Positions 8,471 through 17,103 of a stretch of DNA of 64,000 nt are shown here, one piece after another. Location: positions 106,868 through 170,867 of the forward strand of contig MUGG01000212.1 in the NCBI GenBank assembly GCA_002148405.1. The letters are read 5' to 3'. Numbering within the stretch: the first letter of the stretch is position 1; each line of letters opens with the position of its first letter. Under the pieces are notes generated by a model. The model was not told the origin of the DNA and did no database searches. It saw only the letters and a program-made list of their open reading frames with translations. The position numbers and the translations under genes were made by a program. The DNA comes from Alkalinema sp. CACIAM 70d. GTDB taxonomy: Bacteria; Cyanobacteriota; Cyanobacteriia; Leptolyngbyales; Leptolyngbyaceae.

Positions 8471-9993
8471 TCAAGGTTCAGTAATCACTTGTAAATAGTT
8501 AAGTTTAGGGTCACTGTTGCCTGTGATAAATCCGCCGATCGCCTGAATGTGTTTCAAATAGTCGATCGCGGCTTGGGTAATCAGTTCTCCCGGCATCAGC
8601 ACGGGAATGCCTGGTGGATAGGGACAGACTAGCTCTGCACTAAGCCGATCGATCGCGTCAGTAATTGCACATGTTTGACGAGGTGCGAAAAAAGCATCGC
8701 GGGGGGAATAGGTCGCTTGGGTTTGAAGACTCGCGATAGGGAAGGTGGGCAGCGATCGCGTAGTATCAGACTGGGCAGTGTTGCGGTGGCGTTGGGCTAG
8801 GGTTTCTAAGGCATCAACCAAGCGATCGATATCCTCCGGAGTATTGCCGTGGGTAATGATGAATGTCAGGTGATGCATCGCAGGTAACTCACAGGTTATG
8901 CCAAGGTCTTGATGCAGCATCTCATCCGCCGTAAATCCATCGATCCCTAAGCCTGCCACGATCACGGTTAACCGGGTGGCATCGAGGGCGAAAAATCCTG
9001 GAGTGGCCGCTCGATCGCTGGCGAGAACCTGAAGTCCCGGAATTTGGGCAATCCGGGATCGGGCATTGTTTGCAAGGTGAAGGGCGCGATCGAGTAACGC
9101 TTCTCCTTGGGTCGCCATTTGCATCCGGGCTGCATCCAAAGATGCCAGCAAGAGATAGTTCGGACTAGTGGACTGTACCAGTTGCAACGCTTGGGCAATG
9201 CGATCGGGCGAGACGCGATTACCCTGTAAATGCAGCATGGAAGCCTGAGTCAGGGCGGCTAGGGTTTTGTGGGTGGACTGAACTACAACATCAGCCTCTG
9301 CCTGCAAAGCTGAAATGGGTAACGCTGGATGGAATGCAAAATGGGCACCATGGGCTTCGTCAACAATCAACGGTAAGCCAGACTGATGAACTAGCTGGGC
9401 AATGGTTTCTACATCGCTACAGGTGCCGTAGTAGGTGGGGGAAACGAGTAAAACTGCCTTACTATCGGGATGTTCTGCCAGAGCTTGCGCGATCGTGCTG
9501 GGTGCAGCTCCATGGGCCAGGTCTAAGTCAGAATCATAGTCCGGCAAAACAAAAACGGGAATTGCGCCCGCTAAAATTAACCCAGAAATTACTGAGCGAT
9601 GGACATTGCGCGGCAGAATCACTTTATCCCCCGGTCGGCAGGTGGCTAAAATCGCAGCCAGCAATCCCGCTGTTGAACCATTGGCTAGAAAATAGGTGTG
9701 ATCAGCTCCAAAGGCTTCAGCCGCTAAAGCTTGGGCCTGTTGAATCACCCCTTCCGGGTTAAACAGATTATCCAACTCGGGCAGTTCCGGCAGATCGGCA
9801 CAAAAAACTCCATCCCCTAAGAACGATCGGAATTCAGCCCCAACCCCCGTCCTCGCTTATGACCCGGTGTATGAAAAGGCGCATAACTCCGGTGGGCGCA
9901 CTGCTGGAGTTGCTCCACTAAGGGCATGCGGGTTCGATCGGGAAGCAATGGGTGATTAAATGAATCAAGCGATGGGTGAAATTCTTCAGACAT
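8471..9993 (-). pseudogene. Orn/Lys/Arg decarboxylase-family PLP enzyme, frameshifted near its 5' end
   Basis: The main frame (8471 to about 9838) encodes the PLP fold of the fold-I Orn/Lys/Arg decarboxylase family: NGSTAGLLAAI, SPTYYGTCSDV, VDEAHGAHF, the PLP lysine in QSTHKTLAAL, and a C-terminal domain with CPYPPGIPVLMPGE. It has no ATG at a sensible position. The missing N-terminus is in the next frame: an ATG at 9993 opens MSEEFHPS, continuing to RSYAPFHTPGHKRGRGLG, and then meets a stop. One extra base in the C runs at 9838-9841 or 9844-9848 (G runs on the coding strand) joins the frames as GRGLGAEFRSFLGDGVF. Either the gene is recently broken or the run was miscalled. The family includes amino-acid decarboxylases and uncharacterised cyanobacterial members. 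Confidence 0.85.
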
Positions 9994-10026
9994 GAACCAG
10001 AGCCGACAAGCATAAACCTGTTCATC

Positions 10027-10626
10027 TTACGCTGAAGGTGCACTGGTTGCGGGTATACTGGTTGCGGTGGAAGGCAGCTTCAAGAGCCGTCCCCAGGCAC
10101 TTTGGGGCCCATCTACAAAGAGAATCTGGTCAAGTAAGCCCCAGGAATAGAAATCGTATTCTCCTCCAACCCCTACGTCATACTCGTTATCTGCTCCCAA
10201 CCGAGTTCCGTAGGGATCATGGATGAGAAAGCCATCATCATTAACACCTACAATACAAACAATATGGCCATCTTGCTTGTACGCCATTCCCGCAGGCACT
10301 GGAATGGATTTTTGTAATTGCTCGATGATGATCTCTTTCGTTAAATCCATGCGCCATTCGGAATCAATCCCAAATTCCTGTTTGATGCAAGCGGTATGCG
10401 CCTCGTGATTGGTCGTATCCCCATATTGATGTAGAAGATAGCCATAGTAACTTTCGGGTTGGCGATAGCCCATTTCTATCGCTTTCTGGCTCAGTAATCC
10501 ATTCAGTAGATAATCCAGTGCCATGGTATGGGACGTTAGGTTACACTGCCGCCATCCTGGCCCGAAAAATTCTTCGGCATTATCGATTTGGTAATAGTGA
10601 GGAACAGATAGGCGAATTTCTTGCAT
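10027..10626 (-). CDS. C39-like cysteine peptidase domain protein
   Basis: A 199-residue single-domain protein of the peptidase C39-like (papain-fold) type. The likely nucleophile is Cys28 in [12 protein letters not shown]. The His is in the [11 protein letters not shown] strand, and the Asp/Asn is in FLIHDPYG. There is no signal peptide, no ABC-transporter fusion and no bacteriocin gene nearby, so it is not a classical bacteriocin maturation enzyme. A cytoplasmic peptidase or amidohydrolase role is inferred from fold only. Confidence 0.75.
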
Positions 10627-10710
10627 AGAGCATCTACTCCCGGAATCGCAAAAAAGTATGGGTCGCTGACTGGAGCTTCACTGGGCTGGAGCTAGAGCTA
10701 AGCCCCAGGG

Positions 10711-10758
10711 CTTAGCTGGACTGGGGCTTAGCTGGACTGGGGCTTAGCTGGACTGGGG
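10711..10758. repeat. 16-bp tandem repeat, three copies
   Basis: Three consecutive exact copies of CTTAGCTGGACTGGGG at 10711, 10727 and 10743. The last copy runs into the 3' end of the minus-strand gene ending at 10744 and supplies its last codons and stop. Confidence 0.9.
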
Positions 10759-11289
10759 CTTAAAGGTTTGCACCCATTTGATAAATTTAGGAATTTTGTC
10801 TCCCTTCAGATTGAGAACTGGAATATCAGCAGTATCTTTAACATCCCCAGGATTAAAATACATCACTGTTCGCTCCGATCGCCCTAGCCCATAGGCCTCG
10901 ACCATCTGTTTGGCCAATTTACAAGTGACGTAAAATTTCCCCATCTCAATCTTTCCATCATCGGCTCGGTAGTTCCAATACACGCCTTCAAATTTAGGTC
11001 GATCGCTACACCATTGAGCATGGGTAATTTCGATCATTTTGGCAATGTGGACATCGTAGCGGCGCAACTTACCCCCATAGGCAGAAACGGTCGTATCCCG
11101 ATCGGGTACCGTAAAGATGGCTGTCCGATGGGTAAAATCACCTGCTGCACTGTTAAAGGAAATTCGCGTAATGGGAACTGCTGTATCCGCTTGAACCCTA
11201 GGAACTGCTGGGCCCGCTTGAGCCGCAGGAGTGATCCCAAGGGTCAGTAGCGCAGTGACAGCAAAAATGGAACGAGGCAACTGTGGCAT
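10744..11289 (-). CDS. Secreted hypothetical protein
   Basis: A 181-residue protein if started at the ATG at 11289. That start gives a good signal peptide: PRSIFAVTALLTLGITPAAQAGP with an AQA cleavage site. A longer in-frame start at 11337 would bury this signal behind 16 residues. The mature part contains TVSAYGGKLRRYDVHI, two cysteines (AQWCSDRP and FYVTCKLA) that could form a disulfide, and no motif I recognise. Its last codons are drawn from a 16-bp tandem repeat, so the C-terminus is probably not under strong constraint. Confidence 0.65.
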   Translation of the reverse strand: MPQLPRSIFAVTALLTLGITPAAQAGPAVPRVQADTAVPITRISFNSAAGDFTHRTAIFTVPDRDTTVSAYGGKLRRYDVHIAKMIEITHAQWCSDRPKFEGVYWNYRADDGKIEMGKFYVTCKLAKQMVEAYGLGRSERTVMYFNPGDVKDTADIPVLNLKGDKIPKFIKWVQTFKPQSS

Positions 11290-11451
11290 AGGGATGAATA
11301 TTAGAGAAGGTTGGGCATTCTGCGATCGTGCAGACAATATCAGAATTTCCCTTTGGTGTTCTCTAGTAATAACAGCCTGACATATCTAAATTTCGAAGAG
11401 GGTAAATTTTAATTACAAGGCCCCATTAACGCTGACAATTAGCCTCGTAAA

Positions 11452-11473
11452 ATGACGACGTTATGACGACGTT
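11452..11473. repeat. 11-bp direct duplication
   Basis: Two exact adjacent copies of ATGACGACGTT lie just beyond the 3' end of the SGNH hydrolase gene. Confidence 0.8.
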
Positions 11474-11485
11474 ATATCGATCTGC

Positions 11486-12877
11486 CTAAGGTTGGCCTCC
11501 GGTGAAGGGTTTCGGCTGGACTTGGAGTTGGGTGACGATCTTGTCATAAAGGCGATCGGCGATGGTTTGGTTGGCTGCGTCCGTCAGGTGAATCGGATCC
11601 TGAAAAGCATTACCCTGGAATTGATTGAGGGCATCTTGCAATTGAACCGTGGTGATCCCTGGAGCCTGTTTATTGACTTGGTCAATCGTCTGTTGCAGCC
11701 GTTGATAGCCCAGTTGTACCCGCTGCCGATAGGGGGTTCCCAACTGCTCGACCAATTGTTTTTCCTTGGCAGTGAGATTCTGCCGTTGGCTCACTTCTGG
11801 CTGTAGCGCAATGACTAGTGACGCTTTGGAAGCATTGGAGAGACGGGCCAGTTGTAGCAAATATTTACCATAGCGATCGGCCCGACGATTGAGTTCCTCC
11901 GGCTGGCTTGCTAACCGATCGGCCAAGCCCTGATTGGAACTGGACAGGGGATCAACTAATTGTTCGATCGAGGCTTTGGGTTTCAGGATCCAATACTGTA
12001 CGCTTTTGACTAAGTAAAGACTTGAAAAAAAGTCGCCCAATCCCTGGGATAAACTCGCCATGAAATGCCCAGATGCATTGGATAGTAATCGATCGGCCAC
12101 TTCAATGCTGGCGGCCTCCTGCTGACTGGGCAACAATAAATCACTATAGCCATCCATGACCACAAGGACATCTGGCTGATAGGCCAAAATCTGCGAAGCC
12201 ACTTGTGTCAAAGTGTTCCCCGAGGTGTAACCCGGAACGGCGGCGTTAATGACTCGGTACTGCCCATCGCGAATTTTGGGCGGTAGCTTGAGAACCTTTT
12301 CCAATTCATCCGCATAGTACGGTAGAACGTCTGGACGGAACTTCTTGGTGTTGCTCTTTTGCTCTTGGACTTGCTGATTGAGCCGAGTTTCTAACAACGC
12401 AGGAAAGGTGGCTTGGTTGCCACTATTGAACTGTCCAAAGGCGGACGATCCCCCTAGAACAAAAATCCGAACTTCATTTTTAGGCTTAGACAAATTAACG
12501 GCTTCTTTACTGCGAAACCCCTGGGCGTTAATTTGAACGGCATTATTTTTCTGGTTCCCAACCAGTTTGAATCCGGTGAGTGGCGTTTCTTGAATCGCTA
12601 AGCTGCCGTGGCCAGAGACGCCTTGCATGGGCTGGCCTACTTGATTGAGGGGCTTGAGGTGATAGTCTGCGGCGATTTCCGGCTCGCCTACATAGGACGT
12701 TAACTCGTCGCTTTTGCCTAGAATGCCAGTTCCCACTCGCAGAAGAATTTCCAGACCCAAAATGCCCAGGGGAATGGCCGCAATAATCCACAACTTGGGA
12801 ATGCGCTGTTTCTTCTTACGGGAACCGTAGTAAGAACTGGAATAGGACGGAGAGGGGCGACGACGAAGATTAAACAT
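11486..12877 (-). CDS. Membrane-anchored SGNH/GDSL-like hydrolase
   Basis: A 463-residue protein. After a basic, Ser/Tyr-rich N-terminus it has one membrane helix (about 28-47, PKLWIIAAIPLGILGLEILL), then a large presumably extracytoplasmic domain. The SGNH blocks are present: Ser in VLGGSSAFG, Gly/Asn in NAAVPGYTSGN, and DPIHLTDAAN carrying the Asp and His. The family includes lipases, esterases and polysaccharide deacetylases. Given the anchor, an envelope glycan or exopolysaccharide acetyl-esterase is plausible but not shown. No operon partner is close. Confidence 0.82.
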   Translation of the reverse strand: MFNLRRRPSPSYSSSYYGSRKKKQRIPKLWIIAAIPLGILGLEILLRVGTGILGKSDELTSYVGEPEIAADYHLKPLNQVGQPMQGVSGHGSLAIQETPLTGFKLVGNQKNNAVQINAQGFRSKEAVNLSKPKNEVRIFVLGGSSAFGQFNSGNQATFPALLETRLNQQVQEQKSNTKKFRPDVLPYYADELEKVLKLPPKIRDGQYRVINAAVPGYTSGNTLTQVASQILAYQPDVLVVMDGYSDLLLPSQQEAASIEVADRLLSNASGHFMASLSQGLGDFFSSLYLVKSVQYWILKPKASIEQLVDPLSSSNQGLADRLASQPEELNRRADRYGKYLLQLARLSNASKASLVIALQPEVSQRQNLTAKEKQLVEQLGTPYRQRVQLGYQRLQQTIDQVNKQAPGITTVQLQDALNQFQGNAFQDPIHLTDAANQTIADRLYDKIVTQLQVQPKPFTGGQP

Positions 12878-14108
12878 TCAAAATTACCAAGAACTCAACA
12901 CACGATCGCAGATCGATCGCGACCGGGAACCTAGACAGGGCTGGATCTTACTACTAAATTGCGTCATGACGTACAGCTTTCAGGACAATCCGATTGAATG
13001 TAGTATTTGTCACACACCCGATGATTCTATGAAAATACTTGTTTAACTGGGGAAAAACAGTCCATTCAGGCATCAAGGCTTAGCTGGGTACATGATTCGT
13101 GGAAAGTTATTGAAGTATCACTCCTATGCCACCTAGATACCCTCACTTCACCTGACTTGCGTTCCCGATTGACGAGTCAGACTAGCTTAGATGAGTTGAA
13201 CTTGTCAGATAAGTTGGGTGGATCTAACAAAGGGATTCGAGGATGGGTTGGAAAGCTAGTTTGAGGGTGGATCATGAGTTGAAAGAGTTGAAAAGGCCTC
13301 TCTTGGGATGGGAGTTCCCTAAGAGCTAGAAATCTTGTTAGTTATACCTAAATTCATGATATTCGGCTACTGGCGATGGGACACCTAATTCAATGGGACC
13401 TAAATATTCAGAATATTGAGACCCCCTAATATACCGAGGGGCGGCCCATAAAAGATGGGGAAAGGAGTGAGGGGCGAAGATAGGTGTGCTTCCTGGAAAG
13501 ATGTATGCACTCACTCGATCGTAAACATTTGTTTTTGGTATTCCCATTTCCCATCAATTGGGGCTATCTTAGTAATCAAGAAGCAAACACACCATCGCTT
13601 CTACCCAAACAGTCCAATCGTTCACTTCACAAATTAAATAGGAGGTCAAAATTAATCTCTACAAGAGCATTTTGGCTCGTTTCTCAAAACTACTCAAATC
13701 TATTCCCCCGATTTCCTCCTCTGCTGCTTAAAGAGAATCGGCGCTGAATATCCCTAAAAATCCTAATGCTGCAATGTCAGCTAGTTCAGCTCAACTCTTA
13801 GAACGCTCACCCTATTAGAGGAAAGAGTGTGGCGAAGGGATACTGAGTATAGTTGTCTGTCAAGTTGTACGTTTGATGTTCATAAATGGCGATCGCTACT
13901 GACGCCGTGTTGAACTTTTCTAGTTTGGGTTTAGGCAGTATCGCAACTGGATCACAGTAATTCCTCTGCAATTCACTTGAGAGCAATGTCTCTTCTAACA
14001 TCCCGAATTTTCATGCCGTCATGAAGGTTCATCGTTAGGGCATCTCTAACCAAACTCGCTAAATCTGAGGAACGTAATTCTGTTAGATCGTTGTTAGATA
14101 CTGTAGCT

Positions 14109-14140
14109 TATCGGTTAGTTAGTCTATCGGTTAGTTAGTC
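14109..14140. repeat. 16-bp direct duplication
   Basis: Two exact adjacent copies of TATCGGTTAGTTAGTC (14109-14124, 14125-14140) in the gene-free region upstream of the SDR gene. Confidence 0.85.
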
Positions 14141-14265
14141 TCCTTATGGAACGCGATCTGTTTCAGGGAGTTCTGTAGCTAACGTTCTTGATGTTATTGA
14201 CCTAAAAACGACCAACTCGGTCTGAAAGGAGGTTATACAGGTTAGACTAAATTAAGCGCAACTAT

Positions 14266-14310
14266 AAAAATTCGGCCTTCCTGTGCTTATAGCGGGGAGG
14301 TCGAGTTTTT
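14266..14310 (+). terminator. Orphan terminator-like hairpin
   Basis: Bases 14266-14281 pair with 14295-14310 over 16 continuous positions, starting with A5/T5 and closing on a 13-base loop. Three pairs are G-U wobbles when read as plus-strand RNA but A-C mismatches as minus-strand RNA, so the structure favours plus-strand transcription. It ends in a T5 run. No plus-strand gene precedes it within several kilobases. Confidence 0.6.
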
Positions 14311-14445
14311 ATGGGGAAATGGTTATGACCTGATCTAGCTGAAAAGTAACGCTTGGGAGAATGAGTTGGGTAAGTTGCAGCTTCTGGGAGCGGATGATTA
14401 GAATCTGACAGACAACACCACTGCTTTGAAGCAAAAGACCGATCG

Positions 14446-15192
14446 ATGATCCAATCTACATCCCAAGCGGCATTAATTATTGGCGCAAGTGGAGGCATTG
14501 GCCTGGGCTTTGTCCGGCATTTGTTAGCCCACGATCGCTGCGATCGCCTCTATGCCACCTACCGCGATCCCGATTCTGAACTGTTAACCATTCAAGATCC
14601 CCGTTTGATCTGTTTATCCCTAGATTTGACGAACGAAACCGAGATCGCCACCACGATGCAAAGGATTCAGCAGGAAACGGCCCATTTGCATCTGGTGATT
14701 AACTGCGTGGGTTGGCTCCATCAAGGGAGTTTGCAGCCGGAGAAAAGTTTGCAGCAATTAAATGCGGAGCAACTAATGCAATATTTTCAGGTGAATAGCA
14801 TTGGTGCGGTTTTGCTGGCCAAGCATTTACAACCGTTGCTCAAGCACGATCGCCGCAGTGTGTTCGCAACCATTTCCGCCAAGGTGGGCAGTATTGGGGA
14901 TAATTTTCTGGGTGGGTGGTATGGCTATCGCGCGTCCAAGGCAGCGTTGAATATGTTGATGCGGACAACGGCTATCGAATATAAACGACGGGTGCCCCGC
15001 GCGATCGTGACGGTTTTGCATCCCGGCACCACAGATACTGAATTGTCGAAACCGTTTCAGCGCAATGTGCCAGCAGATAAACTGTTTCCAGTCGATCGAA
15101 CGGTTCAGCAATTGCTAGGGGTCATCGATGAGTTAAAGGAACAGGACAGCGGCGAATTTTTCTCCTGGGATGGAAGCCGACTGCCCTGGTAG
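14446..15192 (+). CDS. SDR family NAD(P)-dependent oxidoreductase
   Basis: A 248-residue classical short-chain dehydrogenase/reductase. It has the cofactor motif IIGASGGIGLG, the NAG-equivalent INCVGWLH, the catalytic Ser in ATISAKVGSIGDN and the YxxxK pair in YGYRASKAAL. Its shape (CsgA/C-factor-like, with VTVLHPGTTDTELSKPF) is common in cyanobacteria. Substrate unknown. It is convergent with the Coq4-like gene, separated by an 11-bp tandem repeat. Confidence 0.9.
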   Translation: MIQSTSQAALIIGASGGIGLGFVRHLLAHDRCDRLYATYRDPDSELLTIQDPRLICLSLDLTNETEIATTMQRIQQETAHLHLVINCVGWLHQGSLQPEKSLQQLNAEQLMQYFQVNSIGAVLLAKHLQPLLKHDRRSVFATISAKVGSIGDNFLGGWYGYRASKAALNMLMRTTAIEYKRRVPRAIVTVLHPGTTDTELSKPFQRNVPADKLFPVDRTVQQLLGVIDELKEQDSGEFFSWDGSRLPW

Positions 15193-15202
15193 GGGTCACA
15201 GT

Positions 15203-15246
15203 GCTTGAATATTGCTTGAATATTGCTTGAATATTGCTTGAATATT
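15203..15246. repeat. 11-bp tandem repeat, four copies
   Basis: Four exact copies of GCTTGAATATT starting at 15203, 15214, 15225 and 15236, with a degenerate fifth unit after a short gap (about 15252). The array lies between convergent genes and reaches the stop codon of the Coq4-like gene. Confidence 0.9.
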
Positions 15247-16061
15247 TACAGTGCTTGAATGTTGAGTTCTTGCCGCCAAACTTCCACAGGTTTTTCCCAG
15301 GCTTCTTCCCACTTTTGGGCAAACACCGATTGGGCTTGACATCCCATCTCCCAGCCGATCGCGATCTGTTGCATGATGGCGTTCAGTAACTCCGGTTGGG
15401 CAATGGCATGGACGATCGCGCTAGCCATCAGGGCAATGGCCAAGGGCGATCGCATTTGGGCCAGTTGAAAGGCTTGCAAGCCAATTTCGCCTGCCAGATC
15501 TGTTCCAAATCCTGTTATCACATGGTGAATATCATGGGTCTGGCTACGACGCAGAGTCAGATAACTAATGTCATCTTGGACCTCTCGTTGGCGATAGAAA
15601 ACGGGTTCGAATTGGTGATCGCATAAATGTTTGGCGTAGCAATATCCCAGTGAATTTTTAGGATAGGTGAGTAATTGGTCTAAATCCGGGGGGGCTGGAA
15701 GATAGCGCGTTTCCAGCAGTTCCGCCATCCCCGGTTGGGCTTTGAGATAGGCACAGGCGATTTCACTAATCGGTTGCTGGCGCAGGACTTCATCGAGGTC
15801 ATAAATTGCAGTAAATTCCGCTGGATTTTGGGTTAAGCGCAGAAACGCAAAAAAGGCTTTGGTGCCTTCAGGAGAGACTGCCATGGAGTCATTGGGATGC
15901 AGCAATTCAGGAATTTCAGAGATACCCAAGCGAGACTCCTCTGTCATCCCACAGGGGGCTGTTGGGCTCGTAGAAGACAAAGCTTGAGCGATCGTATCCG
16001 TGGCAATGGCAACTACATTGTCAGAAACAGAATGATTAAGCAGCATAGAACGCTTTAGCAA
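15246..16061 (-). CDS. Coq4-family protein
   Basis: A 271-residue protein whose C-terminal about 200 residues match the Coq4 family. The diagnostic HDxxH-(x11)-E metal site is intact: THDIHHVITGFG then GE (His176, Asp177, His180, Glu192). In ubiquinone-making organisms Coq4 acts in ring modification and assembly of the coenzyme Q complex. Cyanobacteria make plastoquinone and phylloquinone instead, so the substrate here must differ. The N-terminal about 60 residues are low-complexity and probably disordered. No quinone-pathway gene is adjacent. Confidence 0.88.
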   Translation of the reverse strand: MLKRSMLLNHSVSDNVVAIATDTIAQALSSTSPTAPCGMTEESRLGISEIPELLHPNDSMAVSPEGTKAFFAFLRLTQNPAEFTAIYDLDEVLRQQPISEIACAYLKAQPGMAELLETRYLPAPPDLDQLLTYPKNSLGYCYAKHLCDHQFEPVFYRQREVQDDISYLTLRRSQTHDIHHVITGFGTDLAGEIGLQAFQLAQMRSPLAIALMASAIVHAIAQPELLNAIMQQIAIGWEMGCQAQSVFAQKWEEAWEKPVEVWRQELNIQAL

Positions 16062-16225
16062 ATAGTTGAGGACGTTGGCGAGAATATGGTTGAGAAGGAT
16101 TCCGATATCGTTGAACCCATCTGTTACTGAAGAATACGGCAGCGGAACTCGATCGGATTTCTCCCCATTGCAAAAACTTTCTCGCCCCTCAATCTGGCCT
16201 TCAGTCCCTGGATGCCCTCTTAAAT

Positions 16226-16241
16226 TTCATTTTGATTTCAT
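16226..16241 (+). promoter_or_regulatory. Direct-repeat regulator box 1 (TTCAT-N6-TTCAT)
   Basis: TTCAT, TTTGAT, TTCAT: two half-sites 11 bp apart, immediately followed by an AT-rich TATAAATAT that can serve as a -10 element. It lies 73 bases before the DUF305 gene. The same box occurs at 17036. An 11-bp tandem spacing is the usual architecture for OmpR/PhoB-family regulators, and such a regulator is encoded at 19798. Confidence 0.6.
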
Positions 16242-16313
16242 ATAAATATGTCACACTGAGAATCAAATTTATGATTGACCCGTGATGACGGTCTGCTAGG
16301 CCGTTACTTGCCC

Positions 16314-16991
16314 ATGACAACCCCATTCCTAACAAGTTCCAAGCTGATTCCCCTCGCGATCGCCCTGACGATCGGCCTGACCGGATGTCCCTCTACCTCT
16401 CCGCCCGCCAGTTCCAGTCCGGTTAGTTCAGATCCCGCCACCTCCCGAACGCCATCACCCCAAGACCATGGCATGATGGGGCACTCGATGGATCTGGGGC
16501 CAGCGGATGCCGAATTCGATTTGCGGTTTATCGATGCAATGACGCCCCACCACCAAGGGGCGCTAGAAATGGCCCAGGACGTGCTAGAAAAATCTCGGCG
16601 GCCTGAGCTGAAAAAACTGGCGCAGGCTATCATGGCAGCCCAAAATCCAGAAATTCAGCAAATGCAGAAATGGCGAACCGCCTGGTATCCTAAAGCGTCG
16701 AAGGAACCGATCGCTTGGCACGGAGCGATGAAGCATTCCATGCCCATGTCCCAGGAACAGATCCACGGAATGAAAATGACGATGGATTTAGGCAAAGCCG
16801 ATGCGCAGTTTGATCTGCGGTTTCTCAATGCCATGATTGTGCACCATGAAGGAGCAGTCACCATGGCTCAGGAAGCTCTTCAGAAGTCAAAGCGGCCTGA
16901 AATGCAGAAACTCGCTAAGGCGATCGTGAGCAGCCAAACCAATGAAATTGAACTGATGAAAACCTGGCGGAAGCGTTGGTATTCTCAGTAA
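16314..16991 (+). CDS. Lipoprotein with two DUF305 domains, CopM-like
   Basis: A 225-residue protein. The ATG at 16314 gives a lipoprotein signal (LIPLAIALTIGLTGC, lipid-modified Cys about 25); an upstream in-frame TTG would spoil it. After a Ser/Pro linker come two DUF305 repeats, about 52-125 and 140-225. Each has the family D-x-x-F-(I/L)-(D/N)-A-M...HH-x-G-A pattern (FIDAMTPHHQGA, FLNAMIVHHEGA), and the protein is rich in Met and His (HGMMGHSM, HGAMKHSMPM). DUF305 proteins such as Synechocystis CopM bind copper in the periplasm and are encoded with two-component genes; this fits the neighbourhood. Metal binding here is inferred. Confidence 0.88.
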   Translation: MTTPFLTSSKLIPLAIALTIGLTGCPSTSPPASSSPVSSDPATSRTPSPQDHGMMGHSMDLGPADAEFDLRFIDAMTPHHQGALEMAQDVLEKSRRPELKKLAQAIMAAQNPEIQQMQKWRTAWYPKASKEPIAWHGAMKHSMPMSQEQIHGMKMTMDLGKADAQFDLRFLNAMIVHHEGAVTMAQEALQKSKRPEMQKLAKAIVSSQTNEIELMKTWRKRWYSQ

Positions 16992-17035
16992 CTTTGGTAT
17001 TCCCAGTAATTTTTGAGTGGTGACTGTGGGAGGAT

Positions 17036-17051
17036 TTCATCTTGATTTCAT
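17036..17051 (+). promoter_or_regulatory. Direct-repeat regulator box 2 (TTCAT-N6-TTCAT)
   Basis: TTCAT, CTTGAT, TTCAT: 15 of 16 bases are identical to box 1 at 16226, including the spacer TTGAT. It stands 53 bases before the SbnA-like gene. A weaker TCAT follows at 17061. It is most simply the operator of the four-gene operon. Confidence 0.6.
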
Positions 17052-17103
17052 TTCGAGTTGTCATCTTAGTAACTGTAGAGAGTTTTGAATCCGTTGAACC
17101 ATC

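Larger units (their letters stand above)
12878..14445. other. 1.57-kb region without a convincing gene
   Basis: Short open frames here (for example about 60-87 codons at 13338-13747 and 13807-14001) have no start context, no recognisable motif and overlap each other on opposite strands. The region holds a 16-bp tandem duplication at 14109-14140 and a terminator-like hairpin at 14266-14310. The hairpin implies a plus-strand transcript ending here, possibly a non-coding RNA. I see no tRNA or known RNA family. Confidence 0.6.

Noticed and set aside
8471..9775. Calling the decarboxylase-family gene intact from an in-frame TTG at 9775.
   Set aside because: That start falls inside the conserved LPELDNLFNPEG block. 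The missing N-terminus is clearly present in the neighbouring frame up to ATG 9993.
10027..10626. A bacteriocin or lanthipeptide locus around the C39-like peptidase.
   Set aside because: No ABC transporter, modification enzyme or leader-peptide gene lies within several kilobases.
13338..14001. Several 60-87-codon open frames on both strands in the large gene-free region.
   Set aside because: They overlap one another, lack ribosome sites and motifs, and their composition is not gene-like.
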